Source: Caulobacter sp. UNC358MFTsu5.1 (lineage in GTDB: Bacteria > Pseudomonadota > Alphaproteobacteria > Caulobacterales > Caulobacteraceae). Taken from it: a stretch of 64,000 nucleotides of DNA. The notes beneath the pieces are model-generated. The model did no database searches. It had not been told where the DNA came from and saw nothing but the letters and a program-made list of their open reading frames with translations. The stretch lies in contig NZ_JONW01000005.1 of NCBI RefSeq assembly GCF_000712075.1, positions 997,001 to 1,061,000 of the forward strand, read 5' to 3'. Made by a program: the position numbers and the translations under genes. Within the stretch, counting starts at the first letter, position 1; the number at the start of each line of letters is the position of its first letter. Shown one piece after another: positions 47,316 through 55,882 of the stretch.

Positions 47316-49544
47316 CTAACCCTTGGCCGCTTTTTCGATGGCCTCGATCACCAGTCCCTCGGTCAGCAACTGCGGCAGCACCACCGGCTCGCCGCTCCCC
47401 TTCGGATAGACCAGGTACAGCGGCACGCCCGCGCGGCCGTGCTCGGCCAGGGCGGCGGCGATGGTCGCGTCGCGCTTGGTCCAGTCGGCGCGCAGCAGCA
47501 CCGCGTCATGGGCCTTGAAGGCGTCGACCAGGCGCTGGCCCTTCAGGGCCGTGCCCTCGTTGACCTTGCAGGTCACGCACCAGTCGGCGGTGAAGTCGAC
47601 CATCACCACCTTGCCCTGGGCCTGCAGCGCCTTGACCTTCTCCGGACTCCAGGCCTCGGCGGCCAGTCCGGGACCGGCCGCGCTCGAGGCCGGCGGCCGC
47701 TCGTCATGGAGGGGGGTCACCTGGGGCTCGCCCCGGGCGGCGACCCAGACCAGGGCGATCACCCCGGCCAGGCTGACCAGGGCGATCACCAGAGGCGCGA
47801 CCTGGCTCTTGCCCAACGCGCCCCGCGCCTGGGCCAGGCCATAGAGCCAGGCGGCGAAGGCGATCAGGACGGCGGCGGCGAATATCATCGCCAGCGGGAT
47901 CGGCCCGGTCTGCTGGCTGAACACCCAGGCCAGCCAAGCGGCCGTGGCGTACATCGGGAAGGCCAGGCCCTTCTTCAGCACGTCCATCCACGGACCGGGG
48001 CGCGGCAGGCGGCCCAGCAGGCCGGGGATGAAGGCCAGCAGCACGAACGGCGCGGCGAAGCCCAGGGCCAGGCCCAGGAAGACGGCCAGCGACAGCAGCG
48101 GCGGCTGGGTCAGGGCGTAGCCCAGGGCCCCGGCCATGAACGGCGCGGTGCAGGGGGCGGCGACCAGCACCGCCAGGGCGCCGGTCAGGAACGAACCGGC
48201 CACGCCGTCGCCGCCCGCGCCCGCGCCCGAGGCCGCGTTCTGCACCGAGGCCCCGACCTCGAACACGCCCGACATGTTCAGCGCCACCAGCAGCATCAGC
48301 AGGGCCAGCCCCGCGACCACGGCCGGCGACTGCAGCTGGAAGCCCCAGCCCACGGCCGCCCCGCCCGCCCGCACGGCGATCAGCAGGCCGGCCAGGGCCA
48401 GGAAGGTGACGACCACCCCGACCAGGAAGGCCAGGCCCTGGACGCGGGTCTTGCCGGCGTCGTGGGCGTGGGCGGTCAGGCTGGCGGCCTTCATCGACAG
48501 GATCGGGAAGACGCAGGGCATCAGGTTCAGGATCAGGCCGCCCAGGAAGGCGAAGGCCACGGCCAGGGGCAGGCCCAGGCTCGCGCCCCCATCGGCGCTA
48601 TTGGCGGTCCCGCGGGCCTTGGCCGGCGCGGCGGGCGGCGCGCCCAGGCCGCCGGCTTCGGCCGGGATCGTCCCGGGCGTGGCGGTGACCTCGTAGGCCA
48701 CGCCGTTCAGGGCCAGCACGCCGGACAGCTCGGTCGGCTTCTGCTCGGCCTGGGTGAAGTCGTAGCCGGGGGTCAGCGACAGGGTCAGGCCCTCGGGACC
48801 GCGCTCGATCGCCTGTTCGGGCGGATGCTCGATGGCCTTGCCGGAATAGGGATAGAAGAACGCGCCCGACACGTCGGCGCCCTTCAGCGGCGCGCCGGTC
48901 ACGGCCAGCTTCAGCACCGAACCCTGCAGCTGGAACACCGCCTTCAGCCCGGCCGGCTTGGGGGCCTTGGCCAGGGTCTCGGCGACCTTGGCGCCCCATT
49001 TCGGATCGGTCCCGGGCATCCCCGCCACCACGGGCAGGGTCAGGGTGACGACGGCGTCCTCGGGCACGCAGACCTGTTCGCAGACCAGGAAGGCGGCGGC
49101 GGCCTTCAGGGTGACCACCGAGCCGACCTGGGCGTTGGCCGGCACGCTGATCGGCACGGGCAGCAGCACGTCGCCCGTATAGGCGAAGTCCAGCAGCGGC
49201 CCGACGCGGCTCTTCTCCGGCGTCGGCCAGACGATGTCGCCGGCGGTCCAGCCGGCCGGGAGGGTCCAGACGATGCGGGTGGCGTCGCCCGCGTCGCCGG
49301 GATTGCGCCAATAGGTGTGCCAGCCCGACTGGATCTTCTGGCTCAGGGCCACATAGACCGTCGAGCCCGGCGCGACGCCGGCCTCCTGCGAGACCAGCTC
49401 GACCTCGATATGCCCGGTGTGGACCGGATCGGCCTTCGCCGGAGGCGCGCCCAGGAACAGGGCGACCATCAGCGCCGGTACGACGGCGAACAGCTTGCGA
49501 AGCGACATGAACGGGTTCCAGGCCAGGTCGAGAGCACGACACAT
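47316..49544 (-). CDS. ScsB/DsbD-type thiol:disulfide interchange protein
   Basis: Membrane electron carrier of 742 aa passing reducing power from cytoplasmic thioredoxin to periplasmic thiols. Order: signal peptide, periplasmic alpha domain with a CEQVC pair (about residue 190), eight TM helices containing NLMPCVFPILSMKA and VAAPCTAPFM, and a C-terminal thioredoxin domain with DWCVTCK. The large N-terminal domain resembles Caulobacter ScsB more than E. coli DsbD. The start at 49544 has GGAG 5 bp upstream; 49508 is an alternative. Confidence 0.9.
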   Translation of the reverse strand: MCRALDLAWNPFMSLRKLFAVVPALMVALFLGAPPAKADPVHTGHIEVELVSQEAGVAPGSTVYVALSQKIQSGWHTYWRNPGDAGDATRIVWTLPAGWTAGDIVWPTPEKSRVGPLLDFAYTGDVLLPVPISVPANAQVGSVVTLKAAAAFLVCEQVCVPEDAVVTLTLPVVAGMPGTDPKWGAKVAETLAKAPKPAGLKAVFQLQGSVLKLAVTGAPLKGADVSGAFFYPYSGKAIEHPPEQAIERGPEGLTLSLTPGYDFTQAEQKPTELSGVLALNGVAYEVTATPGTIPAEAGGLGAPPAAPAKARGTANSADGGASLGLPLAVAFAFLGGLILNLMPCVFPILSMKAASLTAHAHDAGKTRVQGLAFLVGVVVTFLALAGLLIAVRAGGAAVGWGFQLQSPAVVAGLALLMLLVALNMSGVFEVGASVQNAASGAGAGGDGVAGSFLTGALAVLVAAPCTAPFMAGALGYALTQPPLLSLAVFLGLALGFAAPFVLLAFIPGLLGRLPRPGPWMDVLKKGLAFPMYATAAWLAWVFSQQTGPIPLAMIFAAAVLIAFAAWLYGLAQARGALGKSQVAPLVIALVSLAGVIALVWVAARGEPQVTPLHDERPPASSAAGPGLAAEAWSPEKVKALQAQGKVVMVDFTADWCVTCKVNEGTALKGQRLVDAFKAHDAVLLRADWTKRDATIAAALAEHGRAGVPLYLVYPKGSGEPVVLPQLLTEGLVIEAIEKAAKG

Positions 49545-49625
49545 GACCTCTCCGAGCGCTCTCGACAATGGCCAAGCCGCCGTGATCAGGTCGTAGACCC
49601 GCGTTCGCAAGAGAGTCGCCCGTCC

Positions 49626-50018
49626 ATGCCCGCTTCCTTCGACGACATCGAGATCGGCCAGGTCGTGTCCCTGGGGACCACGGTCGTGGACGGCAAGGCG
49701 CTGGAGAGCTTCTGCGCGGCGTTCCAGCCGGGCTGGCCCGCGGCCAGCGGCGCGCCCGACACCATGGTCTTCGCCATCTGGTCCAAGCTGGACAGCGAGG
49801 CCAGCGCCGCCTGGCCCCAGACCAAGCGGGTCGGCGTCGACGCCCTGCGCTGGCTGCGCAACCCGCCGGCCGGCGAGCTGCTGCGCGGCCGCATGACGGT
49901 GATGGGCAAGGACCCGGTCGGCGACGGCAAGGGCATCGTCATCGCCCAGCACGACCTGCTGGACGAGGCGGGACGGCTGGTCTTCTCGTGCCTGACGCGG
50001 AGCATCTTCGCGCGGTAG
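49626..50018 (+). CDS. MaoC-like hotdog-fold protein
   Basis: Protein of 130 aa with a single hotdog domain: FDDIEIGQVVSLGTTVVDGKALESFCAAFQP, PDTMVFAIWSKL and LLRGRMTVMGKDP. Similar to acyl-dehydratase or MaoC-type proteins, but the typical catalytic Asp-His pair (D-x4-H) is not obvious, so activity is uncertain. It starts about 80 bp after the ScsB start on the other strand. Confidence 0.75.
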   Translation: MPASFDDIEIGQVVSLGTTVVDGKALESFCAAFQPGWPAASGAPDTMVFAIWSKLDSEASAAWPQTKRVGVDALRWLRNPPAGELLRGRMTVMGKDPVGDGKGIVIAQHDLLDEAGRLVFSCLTRSIFAR

Positions 50019-50033
50019 GCGGCGACCGAAGCT

Positions 50034-50059
50034 GGGGACAGGCGCATGCGCCTGTCCCC
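50034..50059. repeat. Family C repeat, single copy
   Basis: GGGGACAGGCGCATGCGCCT and then GTCCCC: a perfect 26-bp palindrome after the MaoC-like gene. Confidence 0.85.
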
Positions 50060-50064
50060 GACCG

Positions 50065-50105
50065 CGCAAAGAAAAAGGCGGCGGCCCCTCTCGGAACCGC
50101 CGCCT
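50065..50105 (-). terminator. Rho-independent terminator of sapC
   Basis: On the minus strand AGGCGGCGG (50097-50105) pairs with CCGCCGCCT (50076-50084), followed by TTTTTCTTT. It lies about 25 bp past the sapC stop. Confidence 0.88.
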
Positions 50106-50129
50106 CTTCAACGCCGTGAAGCGTCTAAC

Positions 50130-50924
50130 CTAGTTCAGTGCGCCGTTGGCGGCCGTCTGCTGCTGGCGCAGGGTGGCCATGGCGATCAGGCGGTCCCAAC
50201 CGATCAGCGAGACCAGGTGGGCGTAGATCTGGGCCAGGGCGCCGCTGGTCTGCAGTTCCTTGACCTTGTCGGCCGACAGGGCGTTCAACTTCTCTTCTGA
50301 GACGCCGTAGTACTCGGCCACGGTCTGGGGCTCGCCGGCCTGGCCGTTGGCGTCGACCGGGGTGAAGATGGCCTTCTTCAGTTCGAAGAGGTCGTTGTCC
50401 TTCAGCAGCTGCACGAACGAGTCGGTGCGGCGGCGCTCGACTTCGAAGTCGTCGCAGAACTTGATGCAGTTCTGGGTGTATTCGGTGGGCTCGCCCTTGT
50501 CGTCGAACAGCGGGGTCTGGCCGCCTTCGGCCAGCAGGTCGCTGCCGCGATCGATGCAGACGATCATGCGCTCCTGGGCCTCGTCATTGGCCAGGACGAA
50601 CGGATAGCGGCGGATGTAGGCGGGGATGTAGCAGCCCGGCTCGAAACCGCCGTCGGCGGCGATGAACAGGTTCTCGCCGGTGTTGAGGCCCATGACGGCC
50701 AGCGGGACGCGGTCCTCGCCGGCGAAGATCACCGGATAGCTCAGGGCGGCCGGGGCGAACTCGGTGACGGCCAGCGGCACGGCGGTGCCGCTCAGGGCGA
50801 AGCTGTAGGGCTTGTCCTTGTGGACCAGGCCGAGCTTGGCGTGCTGCTCGCGGTTCAGCGGCTCCGGCGAGGAGTAGAACAGGACGTTGCCGGAGATGCC
50901 GCCGGCGGGTTGGGTCGTTTCCAT
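50130..50924 (-). CDS. SapC family protein
   Basis: Protein of 264 aa with no signal peptide: FALSGTAVPLAVTEFAPAALSYPVIFAGEDRVPLAVMGLNTGENLFI is the family core, and YIRRYPFVLANDE and DLLAEGGQTPLFDD follow. SapC proteins were named after S-layer loci but in Caulobacter relatives occur next to TonB receptors and cupins; their role is unknown. Its own receptor neighbour is 360 bp upstream on the same strand. The 5-prime region holds a strong hairpin (50953-50977). Confidence 0.88.
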   Translation of the reverse strand: METTQPAGGISGNVLFYSSPEPLNREQHAKLGLVHKDKPYSFALSGTAVPLAVTEFAPAALSYPVIFAGEDRVPLAVMGLNTGENLFIAADGGFEPGCYIPAYIRRYPFVLANDEAQERMIVCIDRGSDLLAEGGQTPLFDDKGEPTEYTQNCIKFCDDFEVERRRTDSFVQLLKDNDLFELKKAIFTPVDANGQAGEPQTVAEYYGVSEEKLNALSADKVKELQTSGALAQIYAHLVSLIGWDRLIAMATLRQQQTAANGALN

Positions 50925-51146
50925 GAACAGCTCGACAAAAAGCTAATGAGACGGACGCCTATTGCGTTTAGGCGTCCTTAGAAGGGTCCGGCGCTTCTAG
51001 CCGATCCGGAGGGGCCTCGCAATCGACCCCTCCGCCTTACGGTTAAGTCGGGCCGCCGTTTCGCTCAGTACGCGAAGGAAGCCCGGTAAACGCTGTCATG
51101 GGTGGAGCGTTATCGAGGAGGCGAACCCGCCCTTTCCTCTTTCGTC
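50925..51146 (-). promoter_or_regulatory. sapC 5-prime region with two hairpins
   Basis: On the minus strand GGACGCCTA/TAGGCGTCC (50953-50977, loop 7) precedes an AGCTTTTTG stretch close to the sapC start. A second hairpin GGAGGGG/CCCCTCC spans 51008-51033. They could form a leader structure affecting sapC expression. No gene is present. Confidence 0.45.
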
Positions 51147-51253
51147 GTCATCCCGGAAAGCGCGGAACGCTTGTCCGGGACCCAGGGGACTGGCCGAAGG
51201 CGGTGCGGGCCACCTGGGTCCCGGACAGCCTCTTCGAGGCTTCCGGGATGACA
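51147..51253. repeat. Family D composite palindrome
   Basis: GTCATCCCGGAA... CCCAGGGGAC and CACCTGGGTCCCGG... TTCCGGGATGAC: the second copy of the cruciform at 38880. Here it sits between two co-directional genes. Confidence 0.88.
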
Positions 51254-51285
51254 ACCCTGGGGGATCGGCAAGCTCGTCCGCGATC

Positions 51286-53346
51286 CTAGAACTTCCAGGC
51301 CACGCCCGCCCGCACCGAGCGGCCCGGCGACGGGGCGATGTCCTTGAGGAACGAGACGTGCTCGCGGATCTCCTCGTTGGTCAGGTTGCGGCCGTCGATG
51401 AACAGCCGCAGCGGGGAGTCGGCGATCGGCTTGAACGTGGCCTTCAGGTTGACCACCGTGTAGCCGTCGGTGGGCAGTTCGAAGGTCGCCACGCGATCCT
51501 GTTCGGCCACCCGGCGCACCTCCAGGGTGGTCTCGACGCGCGGCGCGGTCCAGACCACCGAGCCGCCCAGCGACCACGGCGGGATGCGGGCCGGGACGCC
51601 GGCGTCGGTGCCGCCGTGCACCCAGTCGAAGGTGGTCTCCAGGCGGATCGACTGGCTGGCGCCGCGCCAGGCCTCGTAGCTGGCCTCCAGCTCGGCCCCG
51701 TGGAAGTCGGCCTTGGTCTGGAAGTACTGGTAGACGGGCAGGTCGTCCTCGACCGCGCCGGTCGGGGCCTCCTCGATGAAGTTGTCGTACTTGGCGGCCC
51801 ACAGGTGGCCCTCCGCGCGCAGGCGGTCGCTCTTCCAGCGGACCGTGGCCTCCAGCGAGGTGACGGTCTCGGAGTCCAGGCTGTCGTCGCCCACCTCGAA
51901 GCCGCCGGTGCCCGGGTGCGGGCCGTTGGCGAACAGCTCGAACTCGGTCGGGGCCCGGCCGTTGCGCGACAGGGTCAGGGCGGTGAACAGGGCGTCGGTC
52001 GGCTTGTAGAACACGCCCAGCGAGGCCGAGACGTTGTCGAAGTCGCGCGTCTCGGTCGGAGTCCGCAGCTCGCGGGTGTCGAAGCGCAGGCCGGCGTCGA
52101 TCCCCCACTGGCCGCGGTCCAGCCGCTGCAGGGTGAAGATCCCGTACTCCTTGATGTCGGTGGAGGGCACGAAGGCCTCGTCGCCGATCGCCTCGAAGTG
52201 GCGGTCCAGGGCCTGGAAGCCGATGGCGCCCTGGTGGCCGTCATGCTCGCGGTGCACCAGCTCCACGCGGCCTTCCGTGCCGTGCGACAGGAAGCGGGTG
52301 CCCACCTCGCCGTCCTCGACGCTGACCTCGGCGTGCTCGTAGTCGGCGTAGCCCAGCGAGACACGGACCTTCTCGAACCACGGATTGTCCAGTTCCTGCT
52401 CGCCGCGCAGGTCGTAGCGGGTCTGTTGCAGGTGGATCGAGACCGGGCCCTCGGCGTCCGGATCGATCGGGGCCAGGATCTGCTCGTAGGGCACGCCGTA
52501 GGTGGTGTCGGTCTTCTTGACCGACGCCCCGATGAAGCCCCGGTCGTGGACCCAGGAGACGCCCGCGCCGTAGGCGTCGACCTCGACGTCGGTGTTCTTG
52601 ACCACGTGGTCGGGATCGACCGTCAGGCCGTCGCGGGCCGCCAGGCGGTCGGAGACGGCGGCGGTCGGGATCGAATAGTCGTCGGTGCGGCGGCTGGAGA
52701 AGTCGGCCGCGAACACGATCGGGCCCTTCCCGGCCTTGACCGCGCCGCTGTAGGCGTAGCCGTCGTCGACGCTGGAGGCCGAGGCCGACAGCCGGCCCTC
52801 GGGGCCGTTGGCGGCGGGCGTCGAGGGCACGCGGTCGTCGATCATGTTGACCACCCCGCCGATGCCCGAGCCGCCGTAGGCCAGGGTGGAGGGGCCGCGC
52901 AGCACCTCGATGCGCGAGGCCTCGCCCGGGTCGCTGGCCACGGCGTGGTCGGGCGACAGGGCGCTGGCGTCCACCTGGCCGACGCCGTTCTGCAGCACCA
53001 TCACCCGGGGGCCCGACAGGCCGCGGATCACCGGGCGCGAGGCGCCGGGGCCGTAGAAGGTGGAGCGCAGGCCCGGCAGGCCGTTCAGCATGTCGCCGAT
53101 GCCGGCCGGCGGGGCGACGTCCAGCTGGTCGCGGGTCACGACGTTGACGCTGCTGGTCACGGTGTCCAGCGACACGGCGTAGGGGGCGGCGGTGACCACC
53201 ACCTTGTCGACCGCGTTGGGGGCTTCGGGCGCGTCAGGCGCGGCGGCGGCGTCGGCGGGCGGCGGCGTCTCGGCGGCGTGCGCCAGGGGCGCGGCGAGGG
53301 CGAACGCCAGCAGGCTCGCGGCGGAAAGCAGTACGCGACGGGGCAT
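51286..53346 (-). CDS. TonB-dependent receptor, ZnuD-like (probable zinc uptake)
   Basis: Receptor of 686 aa. The plug region RPVIRGLSGPRVMVLQNGVGQVDASALSPDHAVASDPGEASRIEVLRGPSTLAYGGSGIGGVVNMID is close to the ZnuD pattern, and His-rich LVHREHDGHQGAIG and RHFEAIGDE could bind metal. A Zur-like palindrome lies 40 bp upstream. ZnuD imports zinc when Zur is inactive. The substrate is inferred; other divalent metals are possible. Confidence 0.85.
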   Translation of the reverse strand: MPRRVLLSAASLLAFALAAPLAHAAETPPPADAAAAPDAPEAPNAVDKVVVTAAPYAVSLDTVTSSVNVVTRDQLDVAPPAGIGDMLNGLPGLRSTFYGPGASRPVIRGLSGPRVMVLQNGVGQVDASALSPDHAVASDPGEASRIEVLRGPSTLAYGGSGIGGVVNMIDDRVPSTPAANGPEGRLSASASSVDDGYAYSGAVKAGKGPIVFAADFSSRRTDDYSIPTAAVSDRLAARDGLTVDPDHVVKNTDVEVDAYGAGVSWVHDRGFIGASVKKTDTTYGVPYEQILAPIDPDAEGPVSIHLQQTRYDLRGEQELDNPWFEKVRVSLGYADYEHAEVSVEDGEVGTRFLSHGTEGRVELVHREHDGHQGAIGFQALDRHFEAIGDEAFVPSTDIKEYGIFTLQRLDRGQWGIDAGLRFDTRELRTPTETRDFDNVSASLGVFYKPTDALFTALTLSRNGRAPTEFELFANGPHPGTGGFEVGDDSLDSETVTSLEATVRWKSDRLRAEGHLWAAKYDNFIEEAPTGAVEDDLPVYQYFQTKADFHGAELEASYEAWRGASQSIRLETTFDWVHGGTDAGVPARIPPWSLGGSVVWTAPRVETTLEVRRVAEQDRVATFELPTDGYTVVNLKATFKPIADSPLRLFIDGRNLTNEEIREHVSFLKDIAPSPGRSVRAGVAWKF

Positions 53347-53385
53347 GGGAAATCCTGAACCTTGACCGGGGGAGCGGCTTGGCCG

Positions 53386-53407
53386 AAGTGTTATGAAATA
53401 ACATTAC
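53386..53407. promoter_or_regulatory. Zur-box-like palindrome
   Basis: AAGTGTTATGAAATAACATTAC: arms GTGTTAT and ATAACATTAC around GAA approximate the alphaproteobacterial Zur site GTAATGTTATAACATTAC. It lies 40-61 bp upstream of the ZnuD-like start. Confidence 0.7.
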
Positions 53408-53495
53408 GAGTCGTCAAGCCGCTTCTTGCCAAAACCCGGCTTGACGCGGCGTCTCGTCGCCGTTCTGTGGTCGGATGACCGATCGGAGGCCGCCC

Positions 53496-54314
53496 ATGAC
53501 CCGAAACGCGATGCTCGTCGCCGCCTTTTCAGGCGCCCTGCTGATGGGCTGCTCGCCGGTCCAGGACCTGTTCTCCAAGGCCGGCCCGGCCGCCGCGCCC
53601 TATGCGGTCAGCCCCAGCACCGCCAGCTGGACCAAGCCGCCGCCCGGCTACCTGACCACCGGCATGAACCTGGACGGCGCGACCATCGTCGGCCCGCCGC
53701 CCGAGCCGAAGTCGACGCGCGGCCGGGCAGACCGCAAGATCTTCAACCAGACCCGCAAGCTGGCCGGCGGCCCGGCCTGGGACAAGGCCATCGCCGACGC
53801 CGACCTGTCGGGCGCGCATGGCTTCAAGAGCTTCTCCTGCGCGGCGGGCGTCAATATCGGGCCCGAGGCGACGCCGGTCCTGGCCAACATGCTGCTGCGG
53901 ATGACCGACGACGCCGCCACCCTGTACCAGCCGGCCAAGGCGGTCTTCCAGCGCAAGCGGCCGCCGGTGGGCAACAAGAAGCCGATCTGCGTGCCGCGCG
54001 AGAAGTGGATCGAGACCGACGGCTCGTATCCGTCCGGGCACGGCCTGATCGGCTGGTCCTGGGCTCTGGTGATCTCGGAAGTCGCCCCCGAGCACGCCAG
54101 CGCCGTCCTGGCGCGCGGCCGCGAGTTCGGCGACAGCCGCATCGCCTGCGGCGTGCACTTCCAGAGCGACATCGAGGCGGGGCGCTACCTGGGTTCGGCC
54201 ATGGTCTCGCGGCTGCACCAGGACCCGGCGTTCCTGAGCGATCTGGAGAAGGCCAAGGCCGAGGTGGCGGCGTCGAAGGCCGCCGGACCTCCGACCGGAT
54301 GCCCCGCCGCCTAG
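53496..54314 (+). CDS. Class A nonspecific acid phosphatase (PAP2 superfamily) lipoprotein
   Basis: Protein of 272 aa with a lipobox (LLMGC, Cys about residue 17). The three phosphatase motifs are KRPPVGNKKP-type (around residue 160), GSYPSGH (around residue 180) and SRIACGVHFQSD (around residue 220, SRx5Hx2D). It hydrolyses phosphomonoesters in the periplasm. CGGAGG precedes the ATG. Divergent from the ZnuD-like gene; no phosphate-regulation signal was seen. Confidence 0.9.
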   Translation: MTRNAMLVAAFSGALLMGCSPVQDLFSKAGPAAAPYAVSPSTASWTKPPPGYLTTGMNLDGATIVGPPPEPKSTRGRADRKIFNQTRKLAGGPAWDKAIADADLSGAHGFKSFSCAAGVNIGPEATPVLANMLLRMTDDAATLYQPAKAVFQRKRPPVGNKKPICVPREKWIETDGSYPSGHGLIGWSWALVISEVAPEHASAVLARGREFGDSRIACGVHFQSDIEAGRYLGSAMVSRLHQDPAFLSDLEKAKAEVAASKAAGPPTGCPAA

Positions 54315-54315
54315 C

Positions 54316-54438
54316 ACTTGCCCCCTACGGATCGCTTCGCGATCGTCTTCCCCCGGAGGGGGAAGAGCCGCGCCGCGTTCGAGGGCTCCGCCCCCTACGG
54401 GGGCGGACAGACCGCGAAGCGGTCAGGTGGGGGCAAGT
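54316..54438. repeat. Family B composite repeat
   Basis: Reverse-orientation copy of 47176-47305. The stems differ by compensatory changes (GATCGCTTCGCGATC versus GACCGCGAAGCGGTC; GACCGCGAAGCGGTC versus GCGGCTTCGCCGC), so base pairing is conserved rather than sequence. Confidence 0.9.
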
Positions 54439-54445
54439 GGGTGCG

Positions 54446-54985
54446 CTAAGGATACACCCTAGGCCGTCCCACGAACACCACGTGCGGCTTCAGCGGATCG
54501 CCCTCCGCCACGCCCGGATGCTCGAAGTCCCGCGCCGGGTCGTAGGCCATGCCCAGCCGCCGCATCACCGCCTGGGAGGCCAGGTTGGTGCGCGCGGTGA
54601 AGGCGATGATCTCGGCGATGCTGAGGTCGAAGCCGTAGTCGAGGGCCGCGCGGGCCGCCTCGGTGGCGTAGCCCTGGCCCCAGGCGTCGGGAGCGAAGCG
54701 CCAGCCGATCTCGACCTGGCCGGCCAGCAGCGGGTTCTCCTCGGGCACGTGCCAGATGCCGGTCAGGCCGATCACCCGCCGGTCGTCCCGGCGCTCGACC
54801 ACGTAGAAGCCGAAGCCGTGCTCGGCGAAGTGGGCCTGGACGCGGTCGACGAAGTGGTCGCTCTCGGCCCGCGAGCGCGCGCCGCCCAGCCAGACGCCCA
54901 CCGCCGGGTCGGCGTTGATCGCCGCGATCGCGTCGCGGTCGGCGTCGACCGGCGCGCGCAGGACGAGCCGGCCCGTCCCTATCAC
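54446..54985 (-). CDS. GNAT-family N-acetyltransferase
   Basis: Protein of 179 aa of the RimJ/RimL-like branch: TGRLVLRAPVDADRDAIAAIN at the N terminus, VIGLTGIWHV, and the acetyl-CoA loop in FAPDAWGQGYATEAARAALDYGF (Q-x-x-G-x-A/G). Substrate unknown. Adjacent to aguB on the same strand with a 13-bp gap, so it may be co-transcribed with the agmatine genes. Confidence 0.85.
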   Translation of the reverse strand: MIGTGRLVLRAPVDADRDAIAAINADPAVGVWLGGARSRAESDHFVDRVQAHFAEHGFGFYVVERRDDRRVIGLTGIWHVPEENPLLAGQVEIGWRFAPDAWGQGYATEAARAALDYGFDLSIAEIIAFTARTNLASQAVMRRLGMAYDPARDFEHPGVAEGDPLKPHVVFVGRPRVYP

Positions 54986-54998
54986 TTCAAGCCGCCGA

Positions 54999-55877
54999 TC
55001 ACGCCGGCCGGCCGCTGGCCAGGGCGCCGTAGAACTCCGGCCGCCGGTCGCGGAAGAAGCCCCAGGCCGCCCGGTGGGTCTGCAGGAAGTCCAGGTCGAA
55101 GGTGGCGTTGACCAGGCCCTCGTCGCTGCGGCCCAGCTCGCTGACCAGGTCGCCGCGATGGTCGGCGATGAAGGACGAGCCGTAGAAGGTCTGGCCGCCG
55201 TTCGGATAGCCGTCCCACGGCTCGAAGCCGATGCGGTTGGCGCCGACCACCGGGATCACGTTGCTGACCGCGTGGCCCTGCATGGCCCGCCGCCACGGCA
55301 GGGCGGTGTCCAGGCTGGGGTCATGCGGCTCGCTGCCGATGGCCGTGGGGTAGAACAGGGCCTCGGCGCCCATCAGCGCCATGGCGCGGGCGGCCTCGGG
55401 GTACCACTGGTCCCAGCAGATGCCGACGCCCAGGCGGCCGAAGCGCGTGTCCCAGACCTTGAAGCCCGTGTCGCCCGGCCGGAAGTAGTACTTCTCCATG
55501 TAGCCGGGGCCGTCGGGGATGTGACTCTTGCGGTAGAGGCCCAGCAGGCTGCCGTCGGCGTCCGCCATGACCAGGCTGTTGAAGTAGTGCGGCCCCTCGC
55601 GCTCGAAGATCGAGATCGGGATCACCACGCCCAGCTCGCCGGCCAGGGGCGCGATGGCCTTGACCACCGGGTGCTCGCGCCACGGATGGGCCTCGGCGAA
55701 CCAGCGCTCCTCCTGGGCCACGCAGAAGTACGGGCCCTGGAACAGCTCGGACGGCAGGATCACCTGGGCGCCCTTGGCGGCGGCCTCGCGGATGAAGTGC
55801 TCGGTCTTCTTGATGTTGGCGGCCAGGTCCATGCCGTACGAGGTCTGGATGGCGGCGACGCTGAGCGTGCGGGTCAT
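54999..55877 (-). CDS. aguB: N-carbamoylputrescine amidohydrolase
   Basis: Nitrilase-superfamily enzyme of 292 aa converting N-carbamoylputrescine to putrescine, CO2 and ammonia. The Glu-Lys-Cys triad is visible in LPSELFQG, YRKSHIPDG and GICWDQWYPE. Followed closely by the GNAT gene and preceded by aguA, whose stop is 5 bp away. Confidence 0.93.
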   Translation of the reverse strand: MTRTLSVAAIQTSYGMDLAANIKKTEHFIREAAAKGAQVILPSELFQGPYFCVAQEERWFAEAHPWREHPVVKAIAPLAGELGVVIPISIFEREGPHYFNSLVMADADGSLLGLYRKSHIPDGPGYMEKYYFRPGDTGFKVWDTRFGRLGVGICWDQWYPEAARAMALMGAEALFYPTAIGSEPHDPSLDTALPWRRAMQGHAVSNVIPVVGANRIGFEPWDGYPNGGQTFYGSSFIADHRGDLVSELGRSDEGLVNATFDLDFLQTHRAAWGFFRDRRPEFYGALASGRPA

Positions 55878-55882
55878 TCGGA

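Noticed and set aside
47304-49625. Plus-strand open frame opposite the ScsB gene, continuous with the MaoC-like gene
   Set aside because: Only the last 130 codons look like a real protein (MaoC-like); the rest is the complement of scsB, so the start was moved to 49626.
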